Source: Sanguibacter gelidistatuariae
GTDB lineage: Bacteria; Actinomycetota; Actinomycetes; Actinomycetales; Cellulomonadaceae
Reading direction: 5' to 3'
NCBI RefSeq assembly: GCF_900096585.1
Contig: NZ_FMYH01000010.1
Span: forward strand, 1 to 64,000
Length of the DNA: 64,000 nucleotides
In this document: in pieces, positions 7,505 through 16,859 of the stretch
Layout: each line of letters opens with the position of its first letter
Numbering within the stretch: the first letter of the stretch is position 1
Notes under the pieces: model-generated
What the model saw: the letters and a program-made list of their open reading frames with translations, nothing else
Database searches by the model: none
What the model was told of the DNA's origin: nothing
Program-made: the position numbers and the translations under genes

Positions 7505-8856
7505 CCGCCCCGACGCTCTCCCCCGCGGCCCCTGCGCACTCGACCTCTGCGCACTCGACCTCGCTCCACCACACCCAGCCACGGGCGGCCCGCCCCTGGC
7601 TGCGCGCCAGCGGCGCCCTGTTCGCGGTCGCCTGGGGCGGCAACGAGTTCACTCCGCTGCTTGTCATGTACCGCCACGAGGGTCTCGGTGCGGTGTCTGT
7701 GAACCTCCTGCTCGGGGCGTACGTGCTGGGTATCATCCCGGCCCTGCTCATCGGCGGCCCGCTCTCGGACCGGTACGGGCGCCGCCCGCTCTTGCTGCCA
7801 GCTCCCCTGCTCTGCATCGTCGGCAGCGCCATGCTGGCGGTGGGCACCCACGCGCAGGTCCTCCTCTACGCCGGACGGGTGCTGTCCGGCGTGGCCCTCG
7901 GCCTCGTCATGGCCGTGGGGACCAGCTGGGTCAAGGAGCTCTCCGAGCCGCCCTTCGAGGACTCCGCCGACGCGGGCCTCGGCGCACGCCGAGCCTCCCT
8001 CGCACTGACCGCGGGGTTCGCGCTCGGCGCCGCGGTCGCGGCCACGCTCGCCCAGTTCGGCCCAGCGCCCACCGTCCTGCCCTACGCGGTCAACATCGTC
8101 ATCACGGTCGGCTTGTCCGCCCTCATGCTCTCCGTCCCCGAGACCCGGCCGCGGAGCCTGACCCCGGGCCGGCTCATCAACGACCTGCGGGTTCCGGCCG
8201 CCCGCCACCGCCGCTTCCTCTTCGTCGTGCTGCCCTCTGCGCCGTGGACGTTCGGGGTCGCCGCGAGCGCATACGCGATCCTGCCCGCGCTGCTCGCGGA
8301 CAGGGTCCCCGGGTACGAGACGGGCTTCTCCGGGCTTCTCTGCTTCATCGGCCTGGGCAGCGGTTTCGTCACCCAACAGCTCGCCAAGAGGGTGGACACC
8401 CCCCGCAATGCCCGGGCCGTCGCCGTCGGGCTCGCGGTCACCGTCGCCGGGATGGTGCTGGCCGTGTGGGCCTCCTCGACGTTGAGCATCCTCGCCGCGG
8501 TCGTCGCCGCAGCCGTGCTCGGGTCGGCCTACGGGCTGCTGCTCGTCTCTGGGCTCCAGGAAGCCCAGCGCATCGCCGGGCCGGACGGGCTCGCCGGCGC
8601 CGTCGCGGTCTACTACTCCCTCGCCTACCTCGGGTTCTTCGTCCCCGTGCTGCTGGCCTCGCTCGCCAGCACGTGGACGTACCCGCAGATGTTCGCCGGG
8701 GGCGCGGTGCTCGCGCTCGGCTGCTTCGGCGTCGTCGTCTCCTGCTGGCGCCGTCACCTGCCGTCGCCCGTGCCCGACGCCGCAGCTCCCGCCGACTACC
8801 CGGCGTCCGTCACCATGGTGGCTTCGACCGACGAATGTGCGGCCACTAGTAGGTGA
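7501..8856 (+). CDS. MFS transporter
   Basis: A 451-residue integral membrane protein with about 12 hydrophobic segments and the MFS loop 2-3 signature (GGPLSDRYGRRPLLL, about residues 80-95). It overlaps the preceding gntR by four bases (ATGA), so it is expressed together with its regulator. The sequence is closest in feel to drug/metabolite exporters of the DHA1 type, but the substrate cannot be assigned. Its last 11 bases overlap the end of the convergent chemotaxis-receptor gene, leaving no room for a terminator between them. Confidence 0.85.
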   Translation: MTAPTLSPAAPAHSTSAHSTSLHHTQPRAARPWLRASGALFAVAWGGNEFTPLLVMYRHEGLGAVSVNLLLGAYVLGIIPALLIGGPLSDRYGRRPLLLPAPLLCIVGSAMLAVGTHAQVLLYAGRVLSGVALGLVMAVGTSWVKELSEPPFEDSADAGLGARRASLALTAGFALGAAVAATLAQFGPAPTVLPYAVNIVITVGLSALMLSVPETRPRSLTPGRLINDLRVPAARHRRFLFVVLPSAPWTFGVAASAYAILPALLADRVPGYETGFSGLLCFIGLGSGFVTQQLAKRVDTPRNARAVAVGLAVTVAGMVLAVWASSTLSILAAVVAAAVLGSAYGLLLVSGLQEAQRIAGPDGLAGAVAVYYSLAYLGFFVPVLLASLASTWTYPQMFAGGAVLALGCFGVVVSCWRRHLPSPVPDAAAPADYPASVTMVASTDECAATSR

Positions 8857-10462
8857 ATGCTGAGATGCGCTCCCGCAGGTCGGCCGACATGCGGGCGAGC
8901 TCGTTGACGGACCCGCCCATCTGGACCAGGACCTCGCTGGACGTGGCGGCGCCAGATGCAACCCCGGTGATGTTGACCGCGATGTCCCCGGACCCGGTGG
9001 CAGCCTCGGAGACCGATCGGGACATCTCGTTGGTGGTGGCGGTCTGCTCCTCGACGGCGCTGGCGATGGTGAGCTGGTAGTCGTTGATGGAGCCGATGAT
9101 CGCGCTGATCTCGCCGATGGCGACGACGGCACCGGTCGTGTCGGCCCGGATGGCCTCGACGCGACGGGTGATCTCCTCGGTAGCGCGAGCGGTCTCGCTT
9201 GCGAGCTCCTTGACCTCGCCGGCCACGACGGCGAACCCCTTGCCGGCCTCCCCGGCCCGAGCGGCCTCGATGGTGGCGTTCAGGGCGAGCAGGTTGGTCT
9301 GTTCGGCGATGGACCTGATGGCCTTGACGACGTTGCCGATCTCCCCGGTGGACACCCCGAGCTGGGTGATCAGGTCGTTCGTGGAGGCGGCCACGCCGGT
9401 GGCGTGGTTGGCGACCTTTGCGGCCTCATTGGCATTCTGGGCGATCTCCCGGATCGAGGCGCCCATCTGCTCGGCGCCCGCTGCGACGGTCTGCACATTA
9501 CGGGAGACCTCCTCGGCGGCAGCGGCGACCACCCCGGCGCGTGCGCTGGTCTCCTCAGACCCGGCGGTCACCTGCGAGTTTGCGGCCGAGAGCTCCTCGG
9601 CGGCGGCGGCCACGGTCTGAGCAGTCTCGCCGACCCCGGACAGGGTGTCGCGCAGCGACGCCTGCGCTCGGGCGAGCGCGCGAGCCATGTCACCCACCTC
9701 ATCCCGGTTCGGGATGTCGGTGGCGACGGTGAGGTCGCCGTCGGCCATGGCTGTGAGCGCGATGACGCACTGCCGCAGCGGGCGCACGATCGACCGTGTG
9801 ATGCCGGTGCCAAGTCCGACTGCGATCAGAACCGCGAGGGCCCCAGCGACGATCACCTGCAGGCGCGCGCCGGACGAGGCGGCGTCGGCGTCAGCGTCCA
9901 GGGTGGAGATCCGGTCGTCCACGCTCGCCTGAAACTCGGAGGTGGTATCGAGCAGGTTGACCCAGGCAGTGTCGAGGCCCCCGTTCAGAATCTCGTGGGC
10001 GGCGTCGAGAGACGGCCCGGTGCCCTCGGCGATCAGGCCCAGCATCGAGTCGGTGAGGGCGAAGTAGTCCGCCCACTGGGTCCCCAGGGAACCCACTAGG
10101 ACCCGCTCGGAGTCGGTCAGGGGATAGGCCTCGAGGACGGTCAGGAGGGCGTAGCCCGCCGCGCGCGACTCGTCCAGCCCCATGATGGTCGCGTTGTCGG
10201 CCGCGACTGCGGCGGCGGGGCCGTCGACGAGCGCGTCGACGAACAAGTAGCCCTGCCACCCGCTCACGTCGGCGTCGAGGTAGCGCAGCTGGAGCACATC
10301 GGTCCGCAATTCATGCAGCGCTGTGGTCTGCTGCGCCACCGCGCGCTGGCTGATCGAGCCGTTGAGACCTGCGGTGGCGACGACGACGAGCAGCACGCAC
10401 AGGACGGTGAACGCCGCAGCGAGCCTGCGGCCGAGAGACAGGTAGGTCAGTGGATTGCGCAT
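8846..10462 (-). CDS. Methyl-accepting chemotaxis protein
   Basis: A 538-residue sensory receptor. One transmembrane helix is at about residues 14-36, then a four-helix-bundle-type periplasmic domain to about 200, a second membrane helix ([18 protein letters not shown]), a HAMP domain (about 225-275), and a cytoplasmic signalling hairpin. The hairpin tip matches the conserved receptor sequence ([20 protein letters not shown], then [20 protein letters not shown]). It should signal to CheA/CheW, but no che or flagellar gene is in the window, so this is an isolated receptor. The ligand domain gives no clue to the signal. The C-terminus has no CheR-docking pentapeptide. Confidence 0.95.
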   Translation of the reverse strand: MRNPLTYLSLGRRLAAAFTVLCVLLVVVATAGLNGSISQRAVAQQTTALHELRTDVLQLRYLDADVSGWQGYLFVDALVDGPAAAVAADNATIMGLDESRAAGYALLTVLEAYPLTDSERVLVGSLGTQWADYFALTDSMLGLIAEGTGPSLDAAHEILNGGLDTAWVNLLDTTSEFQASVDDRISTLDADADAASSGARLQVIVAGALAVLIAVGLGTGITRSIVRPLRQCVIALTAMADGDLTVATDIPNRDEVGDMARALARAQASLRDTLSGVGETAQTVAAAAEELSAANSQVTAGSEETSARAGVVAAAAEEVSRNVQTVAAGAEQMGASIREIAQNANEAAKVANHATGVAASTNDLITQLGVSTGEIGNVVKAIRSIAEQTNLLALNATIEAARAGEAGKGFAVVAGEVKELASETARATEEITRRVEAIRADTTGAVVAIGEISAIIGSINDYQLTIASAVEEQTATTNEMSRSVSEAATGSGDIAVNITGVASGAATSSEVLVQMGGSVNELARMSADLRERISAFTY

Positions 10463-10686
10463 GCAATGCCCATTTCGTTGACGTCGGCTCAGCGCCGCCG
10501 CGAGAGGGCTGGATCATTCGGTCCGGCCTCGAGGGTGGCCTTCCGGCGTCCCTGTCACAAGCCCTATCGACCGCTCAGCCGCAGTTAGTACACAGGAGGC
10601 CGCCGGATGATGTCACGGCCCGGGCCCGGGCCCGGCGTGCTCTTGCACGTAGCCTGGGACCAGCACCCCACCACCCGAGGAGAACC

Positions 10687-11781
10687 ATGCCCTGGACCGT
10701 CAACGCCGTCGTCGCGCTCGCCAAGGGTGAGCCCGTCTCGACCGTGCAGATCATCGTCCCCGACCCCGGGCCCGGTGAGGTCGTCGTCGACGTCGCGGCC
10801 TGCGGCGTCTGCCACACCGACCTGCACTACCGCGAGGGTGGCATCACCGACGACTACCCCTTCCTGCTCGGCCACGAGGCCGCCGGGACCGTCTCGGCGA
10901 TCGGTGAGGGCGTCGAGAACGTCGTCGTCGGCGACTCGGTCGTGCTCAACTGGCGCGCGGTGTGCGGGCAGTGCCGGGCCTGCCGACGCGGTCGCCCGCA
11001 GTACTGCTTCAACACGCACAACGCGACTCAGAAGATGACGCTGCTCGACGGCGCCCCGCTGAGCCCCGCGCTCGGGATCGGGGCCTTCGCCGAAAAGACG
11101 CTCGTGGCCGCCGGCCAGGCGACCAAGGTCGACCCCGGCGTCGACCCCGCGGTGGCTGGGCTGCTCGGCTGCGGCGTGATGGCCGGTCTCGGTGCGGCGG
11201 TCAACACCGCGCCCGTCCAGCGCGGGGACACCGTCGCGGTGATCGGCTGCGGCGGCGTCGGCTGCGCGGCCGTGGCCGGGGCCAATCTCGCCGGGGCTCG
11301 CCGGATCCTCGCGATCGACCTCGACGACTCCAAGCTCGAGTGGGCACGCGCCCTCGGCGCGACCCACACCATCAATTCCTCCGGACTCGACCAGGATGGT
11401 GTCGTCGCGGCGATCACTGCCCTCACCGACGGCTTCGGCGCGGACGTCGTGATCGACGCAGTCGGGCGCCCAGAGACGTGGAAGCAGGCCTTCTACGGCC
11501 GCGACCTCGCCGGGACGGTCGTCCTCGTGGGCGTCCCCACCCCCGAGATGATGCTCGACATCCCGCTCGCCGACGTGTTCGGACGCGGCGGCGCACTCAA
11601 GTCCTCCTGGTACGGGGACTGCCTGCCCGAGCGGGACTTCCCGGCGCTGCTGGAGATGTACACCCAGGGCCGGCTGCCGCTCGACGCCTTCGTCTCCGAA
11701 CGGATCGGGCTCGGCGACGTCGAGCAGGCCTTCGCGACGATGAAGTCCGGTACCGTCCTGCGATCGGTCGTGGTCCTGTGA
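10687..11781 (+). CDS. mscR: S-(hydroxymethyl)mycothiol dehydrogenase
   Basis: A zinc-dependent medium-chain alcohol dehydrogenase of 364 residues. The catalytic zinc ligands sit in [14 protein letters not shown] and GHEAAGTV. The structural zinc loop is [15 protein letters not shown], and a Rossmann motif ([18 protein letters not shown]) binds NAD. Family members oxidise S-hydroxymethyl-mycothiol, the adduct of formaldehyde with mycothiol, and also serve in nitrosothiol removal. Assignment to this subfamily rests on overall similarity and on the metallo-beta-lactamase gene that overlaps its stop by four bases, a pairing common in actinobacteria. The start at ATG 10687 follows GGAGAACC. The enzyme implies that the host makes mycothiol. 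Confidence 0.85.
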   Translation: MPWTVNAVVALAKGEPVSTVQIIVPDPGPGEVVVDVAACGVCHTDLHYREGGITDDYPFLLGHEAAGTVSAIGEGVENVVVGDSVVLNWRAVCGQCRACRRGRPQYCFNTHNATQKMTLLDGAPLSPALGIGAFAEKTLVAAGQATKVDPGVDPAVAGLLGCGVMAGLGAAVNTAPVQRGDTVAVIGCGGVGCAAVAGANLAGARRILAIDLDDSKLEWARALGATHTINSSGLDQDGVVAAITALTDGFGADVVIDAVGRPETWKQAFYGRDLAGTVVLVGVPTPEMMLDIPLADVFGRGGALKSSWYGDCLPERDFPALLEMYTQGRLPLDAFVSERIGLGDVEQAFATMKSGTVLRSVVVL

Positions 11782-12407
11782 CCGCGCGGGTGGAGCACCT
11801 GGTCACGTCGGGGACTTTCTCCCTCGACGGGCAGACCTTCGACGTCGACAACAACGTGTGGATCCTCGGGGACGACTCCGAGGTCGTCGTCCTGGACGCC
11901 CCGCACGACGTCGACGCGATCGTCGCCGCGGTCGGGGCGCGCACGGTCCTCGCGGTCCTGGCCACCCACGCCCACGACGACCACGTCCGCCAGGCGCCCC
12001 GGCTCGCGGAGCGTCTCGGTGCGCCGATCTGGCTGCACCCGGCCGACCGCGAGCTCTGGGCGCTCACGCACCCCGATGCCGCGCCCACCGCCGACCTCGC
12101 CGACAGCCAGGTGATCGTCGTCGCCGGGACCGCCGTGCACGTCCTGCACACCCCCGGGCACAGCCCCGGCTCGGTGTCCTTCTACGTGCCCGACCTCTCC
12201 GTCGTGTTCACCGGGGACACCCTCTTCGCCGGCGGGCCGGGGGCGACCGGGCGCAGCTTCAGCGACTTCCCGACGATCGTCGAGTCGATCCGGACCCGCT
12301 TGCTGACCCTGCCGCCCGAGACGGTCGTGCACACCGGGCACGGCGACTCGACCACGATCGGGGCTGAGGCGCCGCACCTGGCGGAGTGGATCGCCCGCGG
12401 GCACTGA
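11778..12407 (+). CDS. MBL-fold metallo-hydrolase (glyoxalase II-like), partner of mscR
   Basis: A 209-residue metallo-beta-lactamase-fold protein with the metal-binding signature [12 protein letters not shown] at about residue 60, a second histidine in TPGHSPGS, and the bridging Asp in [10 protein letters not shown], ending in HTGHGDST. This is the complete two-metal site of glyoxalase II-like thioesterases. The GTG start overlaps the mscR stop (GTGA), so the pair is translationally coupled. The obvious inference is hydrolysis of the S-formyl-mycothiol made by MscR, releasing formate. The family is broad, so this remains a context-based call. Confidence 0.8.
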   Translation: MTARVEHLVTSGTFSLDGQTFDVDNNVWILGDDSEVVVLDAPHDVDAIVAAVGARTVLAVLATHAHDDHVRQAPRLAERLGAPIWLHPADRELWALTHPDAAPTADLADSQVIVVAGTAVHVLHTPGHSPGSVSFYVPDLSVVFTGDTLFAGGPGATGRSFSDFPTIVESIRTRLLTLPPETVVHTGHGDSTTIGAEAPHLAEWIARGH

Positions 12408-12531
12408 GGCTGGGACGGTCATCCGCCCCGGCAGGACCGCGCGACCGTGCCTATGCTCGAAGCATCGGTGCTCATCTGCGGTGCTCACCGACGACGCTCA
12501 CCTACGACGCGCGCCAGGTGCGGAGGCAATG

Positions 12532-13566
12532 ATGTCTGCTCGTCCCATTCGAGTCGTGATCTACGGCTGCGGGAACATGGCCCGCGTCATTGTCGGCTAC
12601 CTCGTGGAGAAGGGCGCCGACGTGGTCGGCGCGATCGACTCCGACCCGGCGCTCGTGGGGCGAGACCTCGGTGAGGTCGCCGGCCTCGCGGAGCCGCTCG
12701 GGGTGACGATCTCCGACAACGCCGACGGCGTGCTCGACGCGACCATGCCCGACGTCGTCGTGCTCACCCTGCTCTCCCTCATGTCCGACATGGAACCGTT
12801 CTTCGAGGCCTGCGCCTCGCGCGGGATCAACGCCGTGTCCACCTGCGAGGAGGCCTTCTTCCCGTGGAACACCTCCCCCGAGATCACAGCCCGGCTCGAC
12901 GAGCTGGCCCGGCGCAACGACTGCACGCTGCTGGGGACCGGCTACCAGGACGTCTTCTGGGGCAGCCTGGTGACAGCGACCGCCGGGGCGACCCACCGCA
13001 TCGACGCCATCCGCGGGTACTCGACCTACAACGTGGACGACTACGGCATCGCCCTCGCGCAGGTGCACGGTGTGGGCCTGGACCCCGCGGCCTTCGACGC
13101 ACAGATCCGCGCGGCGAACGTGCCTTCCTTCGCGCTCAACGTCCCGCCGTGGCTGGCGGGCGCCCTCGGCCTGGACGTCTCCGGGATCACCCAGGACCTC
13201 GAACCGATCTTCTCGAGCGGTCCGATCACCTCCCTCACCCTCGGGCGCGAGATCCCGCCGGGCCAGGTGACCGGCATGCTGGCGCGGGCCACGGCGACGA
13301 CCGTCCAGGGCCCGACCCTGGTCATGGAGGTCGTCGGGAAGGTCTACGGCCCGCGCGACGTCGACCACAACGACTGGATCATCGAGGGCGAGCCCCGGAC
13401 CGAGCTTGTGGTCACCGAGCCCAAGACGGTCGAGCTCACCTGCGCGACGACGGTCAACCGGATCCCGCAGGTGATCGACGCCCCCGCCGGCTTCATGACC
13501 GGCGACCAGCTCGGGCCGGTCGCCTATCTCCCCGATCTCCTCACCACGACCCTCGGAATCGACTAA
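12532..13566 (+). CDS. Dihydrodipicolinate-reductase-like NAD(P)-dependent oxidoreductase
   Basis: About 344 residues. The N-terminus is a Rossmann fold (IRVVIYGCGNMARVIVGYLV) followed by VVGAIDSDPALVGRDLGE, the pattern of DapB-type enzymes. The C-terminal domain is longer than in lysine-pathway DapB and resembles 2,4-diaminopentanoate dehydrogenase and related amine dehydrogenases. It is therefore unlikely to be the housekeeping dapB. Of two adjacent ATG codons, 12532 is chosen because GGAGG at 12522-12526 is five bases ahead. It heads a tight run with the histidine phosphatase (6-base gap) and the NDH-2-like gene. Confidence 0.7.
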   Translation: MSARPIRVVIYGCGNMARVIVGYLVEKGADVVGAIDSDPALVGRDLGEVAGLAEPLGVTISDNADGVLDATMPDVVVLTLLSLMSDMEPFFEACASRGINAVSTCEEAFFPWNTSPEITARLDELARRNDCTLLGTGYQDVFWGSLVTATAGATHRIDAIRGYSTYNVDDYGIALAQVHGVGLDPAAFDAQIRAANVPSFALNVPPWLAGALGLDVSGITQDLEPIFSSGPITSLTLGREIPPGQVTGMLARATATTVQGPTLVMEVVGKVYGPRDVDHNDWIIEGEPRTELVVTEPKTVELTCATTVNRIPQVIDAPAGFMTGDQLGPVAYLPDLLTTTLGID

Positions 13567-13572
13567 GGAAAA

Positions 13573-14250
13573 ATGGCAACTCTGACCCCACAGCTTGTAC
13601 TGCTGCGCCATGGCGAGACGGAATGGAGCCGCAGCGGGCAGCACACCGGACGCACGGACCTGTCGCTCACGAGCGACGGCGAGGCGCAGGCCGTCGCTGC
13701 GGGCCGGTTCATCACTCGGCACACGTCCCTGCGCGGACGCCCCTTCGCGCAGATCCGCACGAGCCCGCTCGTGCGGGCCCAGCGCACCGCCGAGCTCGCC
13801 GGGTTCCCCGGTGCCCAGCTCGACGCGAATCTCATGGAGTGGGACTACGGCCAGGTCGAGGGGCGCACCTCGCTCGAGGTGAGCGACGACGTCGGGCACG
13901 ACTGGCAGATCTTCCGGGACGGGGTGCGCGACGGCGCGTCCCCACGCGCGGGTGCCCCCGCGCCGCCCACCTCGTCGACCTCACCCACCTCCCCGGGCGA
14001 GACGCTTGCCGACGTGGCCACGCGGGCCACACGCGTCATCGACGATGTCGCCGAAGTCCTCGACGGCGGCGGGGACGTGCTGCTCGTGGCGCACGGGCAC
14101 CTGCTCCGGGTGCTCGGTGCGCTCTGGCTCGGCCTCAACCCCACCTACGGCGCACGGTTGGTGCTGGGCACCGCGGCCACCTGCCTCCTCGGCACCGAGC
14201 ACGATCAACGCATCCTCGACGGATGGAATCTCCGGTCGTGGGGCCTGTGA
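13573..14250 (+). CDS. Histidine phosphatase family protein
   Basis: A phosphoglycerate-mutase-like fold of 225 residues with the catalytic RHG motif at the N-terminus (LVLLRHGETEWS, about residues 8-19), the second arginine in RTSPLVRAQRTAEL, a glutamate in MEWDYGQVEG, and the second catalytic histidine in LLVAHGHLLRVL. All catalytic residues are present. A Ser/Thr/Pro-rich insertion (about residues 122-138) is unusual. The substrate is unknown; relatives include phosphosugar and alpha-ribazole phosphatases. AAGGA precedes the ATG. Its TGA overlaps a GTG start of the next gene. Confidence 0.85.
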   Translation: MATLTPQLVLLRHGETEWSRSGQHTGRTDLSLTSDGEAQAVAAGRFITRHTSLRGRPFAQIRTSPLVRAQRTAELAGFPGAQLDANLMEWDYGQVEGRTSLEVSDDVGHDWQIFRDGVRDGASPRAGAPAPPTSSTSPTSPGETLADVATRATRVIDDVAEVLDGGGDVLLVAHGHLLRVLGALWLGLNPTYGARLVLGTAATCLLGTEHDQRILDGWNLRSWGL

Positions 14251-15569
14251 AGCCGGCCACCCCAGGAGGCACGACGCCCCTCCCGCACGTCGTCGTCATC
14301 GGCGGCGGCTTCGCCGGGGTCGCCGCGGTCAAAGCCCTTGCGGGCGCTCCCGTGAAGATCACGCTCGTGGACCGGCGCGTCTACAAGACCTTCCAACCGC
14401 TGCTCTACCAGGTGGCCACGGGCGGACTGAACGCGGGCGACGTCACGTACTTCTTGCGGAGCCTGCGGCTGCGGCAGAAGAATCTCCGGGTGGTCCATGA
14501 GCACCTGGTGGGCATCAACACCGAGACCAAGACCATCCGGCTGCTCGACGACGTCGAGATCGGCTACGACTACCTCGTCCTGGCCAACGGTGTCACGACC
14601 AACTACTTCGGCACGCCCGGGGCGAAGGAGCACGCCTTCGCCGTCTACTCCCGGTCCCAGGCCCTCGCCATCCGCGACACGCTCTTCGTGCGGCTCGAGC
14701 ACGCGGCTGCCTCCCCCGGAACCCACGACGGCCTGCACATCGTGGTGGTCGGCGGTGGGGCGACCGGGGTCGAGATCGCCGGGGCGCTGGCCGAGCTGCG
14801 CGACCAGGGGCTGCGCCCGGCCTACCCCGAGATCCGTGGCGACGCGTTCAACGTGAGCATCGTCCAGCGCGGCGGCGAGGTGCTCAAGGCGTTCCCGGTC
14901 TCGCTGCGCGTCTACGCGGCGAAGCAGCTCGCCAAGCGCAACGTGGACCTGCACCTCGGCGCGGGCGTCGCGTCCGTCCTGCCCGACGCCGTCAAGCTCA
15001 CCGACGGCACCCGCATCCGCTCCGACCTGACGATCTGGGCGACGGGCGTCGCCCCGCACCCCGAGGTCGGGGAGTGGAACCTGCCGATCGGCGCGCACGG
15101 CCGGGTCACGACCGGGCCCGACCTCCAGGTCGAAGGACTGCCGGGGGTATTTGCCGCAGGTGACATCGCCGCGACCCCCTTCGACCTGCCCCAGCTCGCC
15201 CAGCCCGCGATCCAGGGCGGCCGCCACGCGGGCAAGCAGATCCGCAACCTCCTCGCCGGACGCCCGACGACGCCCCTGCGCTACATCGACAAGGGCACCC
15301 TGGCTGTGATCGGCCGCAGCGCGGCCGTGGGAGACATCGCCGGCAAGATCCGGCTGCGAGGCAAGGTGGCGTGGTGGGTGTGGCTGTTCGTGCACATCGC
15401 CGGGCTGCTTGGGTCACGCAACCGCTTCACCACGATCGCTGGGCTGCTCTCGCGGTACTCGATCGGCTTCCACCGCAGGCCCGTGCCGATCGTGGGCGAC
15501 GTCCCCTCGATCCGCCCGCCCAAACGTGGCGCGCCCCGAGGCCAGGATCGGCCACCGGCTGCCGAGTGA
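14247..15569 (+). CDS. NAD(P)/FAD-dependent oxidoreductase, type II NADH dehydrogenase-like
   Basis: About 440 residues with two dinucleotide-binding motifs: VVIGGGFAGVAAVKAL at the N-terminus for FAD and IVVVGGGATGVEIAGALAEL at about 165 for NAD(P)H. The NDH-2 hallmark FQPLLYQVATGGL and the FAD-contact ATGVAPHPEV and GVFAAGDIA are present. A C-terminal amphipathic stretch (WWVWLFVHIAGLLGSRNR) fits attachment to the membrane face. Such enzymes pass electrons from NADH to menaquinone without pumping protons, a bypass of the Nuo complex encoded later in the window. The GTG start at 14247 overlaps the preceding stop (GTGA). An in-frame ATG at 14223 is a possible alternative. Confidence 0.85.
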   Translation: MKPATPGGTTPLPHVVVIGGGFAGVAAVKALAGAPVKITLVDRRVYKTFQPLLYQVATGGLNAGDVTYFLRSLRLRQKNLRVVHEHLVGINTETKTIRLLDDVEIGYDYLVLANGVTTNYFGTPGAKEHAFAVYSRSQALAIRDTLFVRLEHAAASPGTHDGLHIVVVGGGATGVEIAGALAELRDQGLRPAYPEIRGDAFNVSIVQRGGEVLKAFPVSLRVYAAKQLAKRNVDLHLGAGVASVLPDAVKLTDGTRIRSDLTIWATGVAPHPEVGEWNLPIGAHGRVTTGPDLQVEGLPGVFAAGDIAATPFDLPQLAQPAIQGGRHAGKQIRNLLAGRPTTPLRYIDKGTLAVIGRSAAVGDIAGKIRLRGKVAWWVWLFVHIAGLLGSRNRFTTIAGLLSRYSIGFHRRPVPIVGDVPSIRPPKRGAPRGQDRPPAAE

Positions 15570-15585
15570 AGGACTGGCTGCCGGC

Positions 15586-16584
15586 TCAGGCCTCGAGCTG
15601 CAGGTCCCAGTAGGCGTGCAGCAGGTCCGCGGTCGCCGTGGGGTTCTCCTCTGCGGGGCAGTGCCCGGCGTCGGGGATGATCCGGTACGGGCCGGCGAGC
15701 ACGTCGGCCATCTCCTTCTGCCATGCCTGCGGCCAGGCGTCGTCCGTCGCACCGTGCGCGACGAGCACGGGCAGCCCCGTGTCGCGCAGGTCCGCCGTGC
15801 GGTCGACCGTGTCCCACAGCACGTCCATGATCCCGCGGAGGTTGTCCGGCGAGGTCGCCGCGGCGCGAACCTTGAGGAAGGCGTCGGCCGGCTCGAGCTC
15901 GGCGGTGGGCACCTGAGCCAGTGCGGGGTTCCCGTTCGCCCACAGCCCGAGCGAGCCGCTCGCATCGACGATCGAGCGCAGGTCATCCTTGCTCGAGCCG
16001 AATCCGCGCGGGCCGGAGCACAGCAGCACGACGTCGAGGAACGCCTCCGGTGCCCGCAGCGCGGCGGCCCTCGCCACCAGGCCGCCGAAGCTGTGGCCGA
16101 GGAGGTGCACCGGGGCACCCACCCCGATGATGTCGGCGACCTCGCAGGCGTCGGCCGCGAAGTCCTCGAGCCGGTAGGCATCAAGGCCCTCGGGTGCGGC
16201 CGAGTCGGCCTGGCCCCGCTGGCTGTATGCCCAGGTGTCCCAGCCGTGCGCCGCGAGCAGCGGCAGGAGCGGACCGAAGTCCTCCTTCGAGCCGGTGAAG
16301 CCGGGGACGAGGAGAACCGTGCCGCGCGCGGCGGCCGTGGGCTCGGCATGCAGCCCGGTGAGCTCACCGACCGCCGTCCGGATGGTGACAGCGACAACAC
16401 CGTCGAGCAGCGGAAGCGGTCCGAACGCTTCGCCGGGGCGGACGAGCACACCCGGGTCCCGGGGGGCCATGAACTCAGCCTGCGGCAGGGGCATGTCAGC
16501 ATCCGTCCCTGGTGTCGTCTCAGGGGTCGTCTCGTGAAGCACCGCCGGGAGCGGCGTGGGGGCTTGGTGAGCGTTCGACGTCAT
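15586..16584 (-). CDS. Alpha/beta hydrolase
   Basis: A 332-residue serine hydrolase with an oxyanion-loop VLLVPGFTGSKEDF and the nucleophile elbow GHSFGGLVA (about 155). The acid is probably in LVAHGATDDAWP, and the catalytic histidine is in DAGHCPAEENP near the end. There is no signal peptide, and the first 40 residues are Thr/Pro-rich and likely disordered. The ATG at 16584 is preferred over an upstream in-frame GTG at 16617. It converges on the NDH-2-like gene with a 16-base gap. The substrate cannot be predicted. Confidence 0.8.
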   Translation of the reverse strand: MTSNAHQAPTPLPAVLHETTPETTPGTDADMPLPQAEFMAPRDPGVLVRPGEAFGPLPLLDGVVAVTIRTAVGELTGLHAEPTAAARGTVLLVPGFTGSKEDFGPLLPLLAAHGWDTWAYSQRGQADSAAPEGLDAYRLEDFAADACEVADIIGVGAPVHLLGHSFGGLVARAAALRAPEAFLDVVLLCSGPRGFGSSKDDLRSIVDASGSLGLWANGNPALAQVPTAELEPADAFLKVRAAATSPDNLRGIMDVLWDTVDRTADLRDTGLPVLVAHGATDDAWPQAWQKEMADVLAGPYRIIPDAGHCPAEENPTATADLLHAYWDLQLEA

Positions 16585-16779
16585 GGTTGACGACCCTACG
16601 GTGCGGCACTCCGACAATTCCCACTAAAGAGGCTTCGGATGGGGACCTCTCCCCTGGTGATCTTGCACATAACCCCCGCCGACGCGGGCCAGCAGCCCCA
16701 GGTCCAGCACCCCGTCCCAGACCCGGGCCCCCCGCAGCCCGGCTCCCGGCGCCCGGCGCCAGCCGCCAGCCGGGACGTG

Positions 16780-16809
16780 TTGACAGGCGCGTCCAGCTCC
16801 TGTCATTGT
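16780..16809 (+). promoter_or_regulatory. Promoter of the membrane protein/YtrA-type regulator unit
   Basis: A perfect -35 box TTGACA (16780-16785) is followed after 18 bases by CATTGT (16804-16809) as -10. The start of transcription would be near 16816, inside the adjacent palindrome, about 45 bases ahead of the first ATG. Confidence 0.6.
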
Positions 16810-16811
16810 AT

Positions 16812-16829
16812 TAATGGATTGATTCATTA
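16812..16829. promoter_or_regulatory. Operator for the YtrA-type GntR regulator
   Basis: TAATGGAT-TG-ATTCATTA is an inverted repeat with 7 of 8 matching positions per arm, immediately downstream of the -10 box. It is AT-rich in a very GC-rich genome. The regulator is the second gene of the unit, so autorepression is the simplest reading. Confidence 0.6.
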
Positions 16830-16859
16830 GACTTCAGTATCGACGTCAGGAGCGTTGCG

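Noticed and set aside
10616-10635. GGGCCC-rich run upstream of mscR
   Set aside because: It is self-complementary only because it alternates G and C triplets; no stable, positioned terminator or operator can be argued.
12864-14222. Open frame running into the NDH-2-like gene from far upstream
   Set aside because: It crosses the reductase and phosphatase genes in another frame; the conserved NDH-2 N-terminus begins only after 14247.
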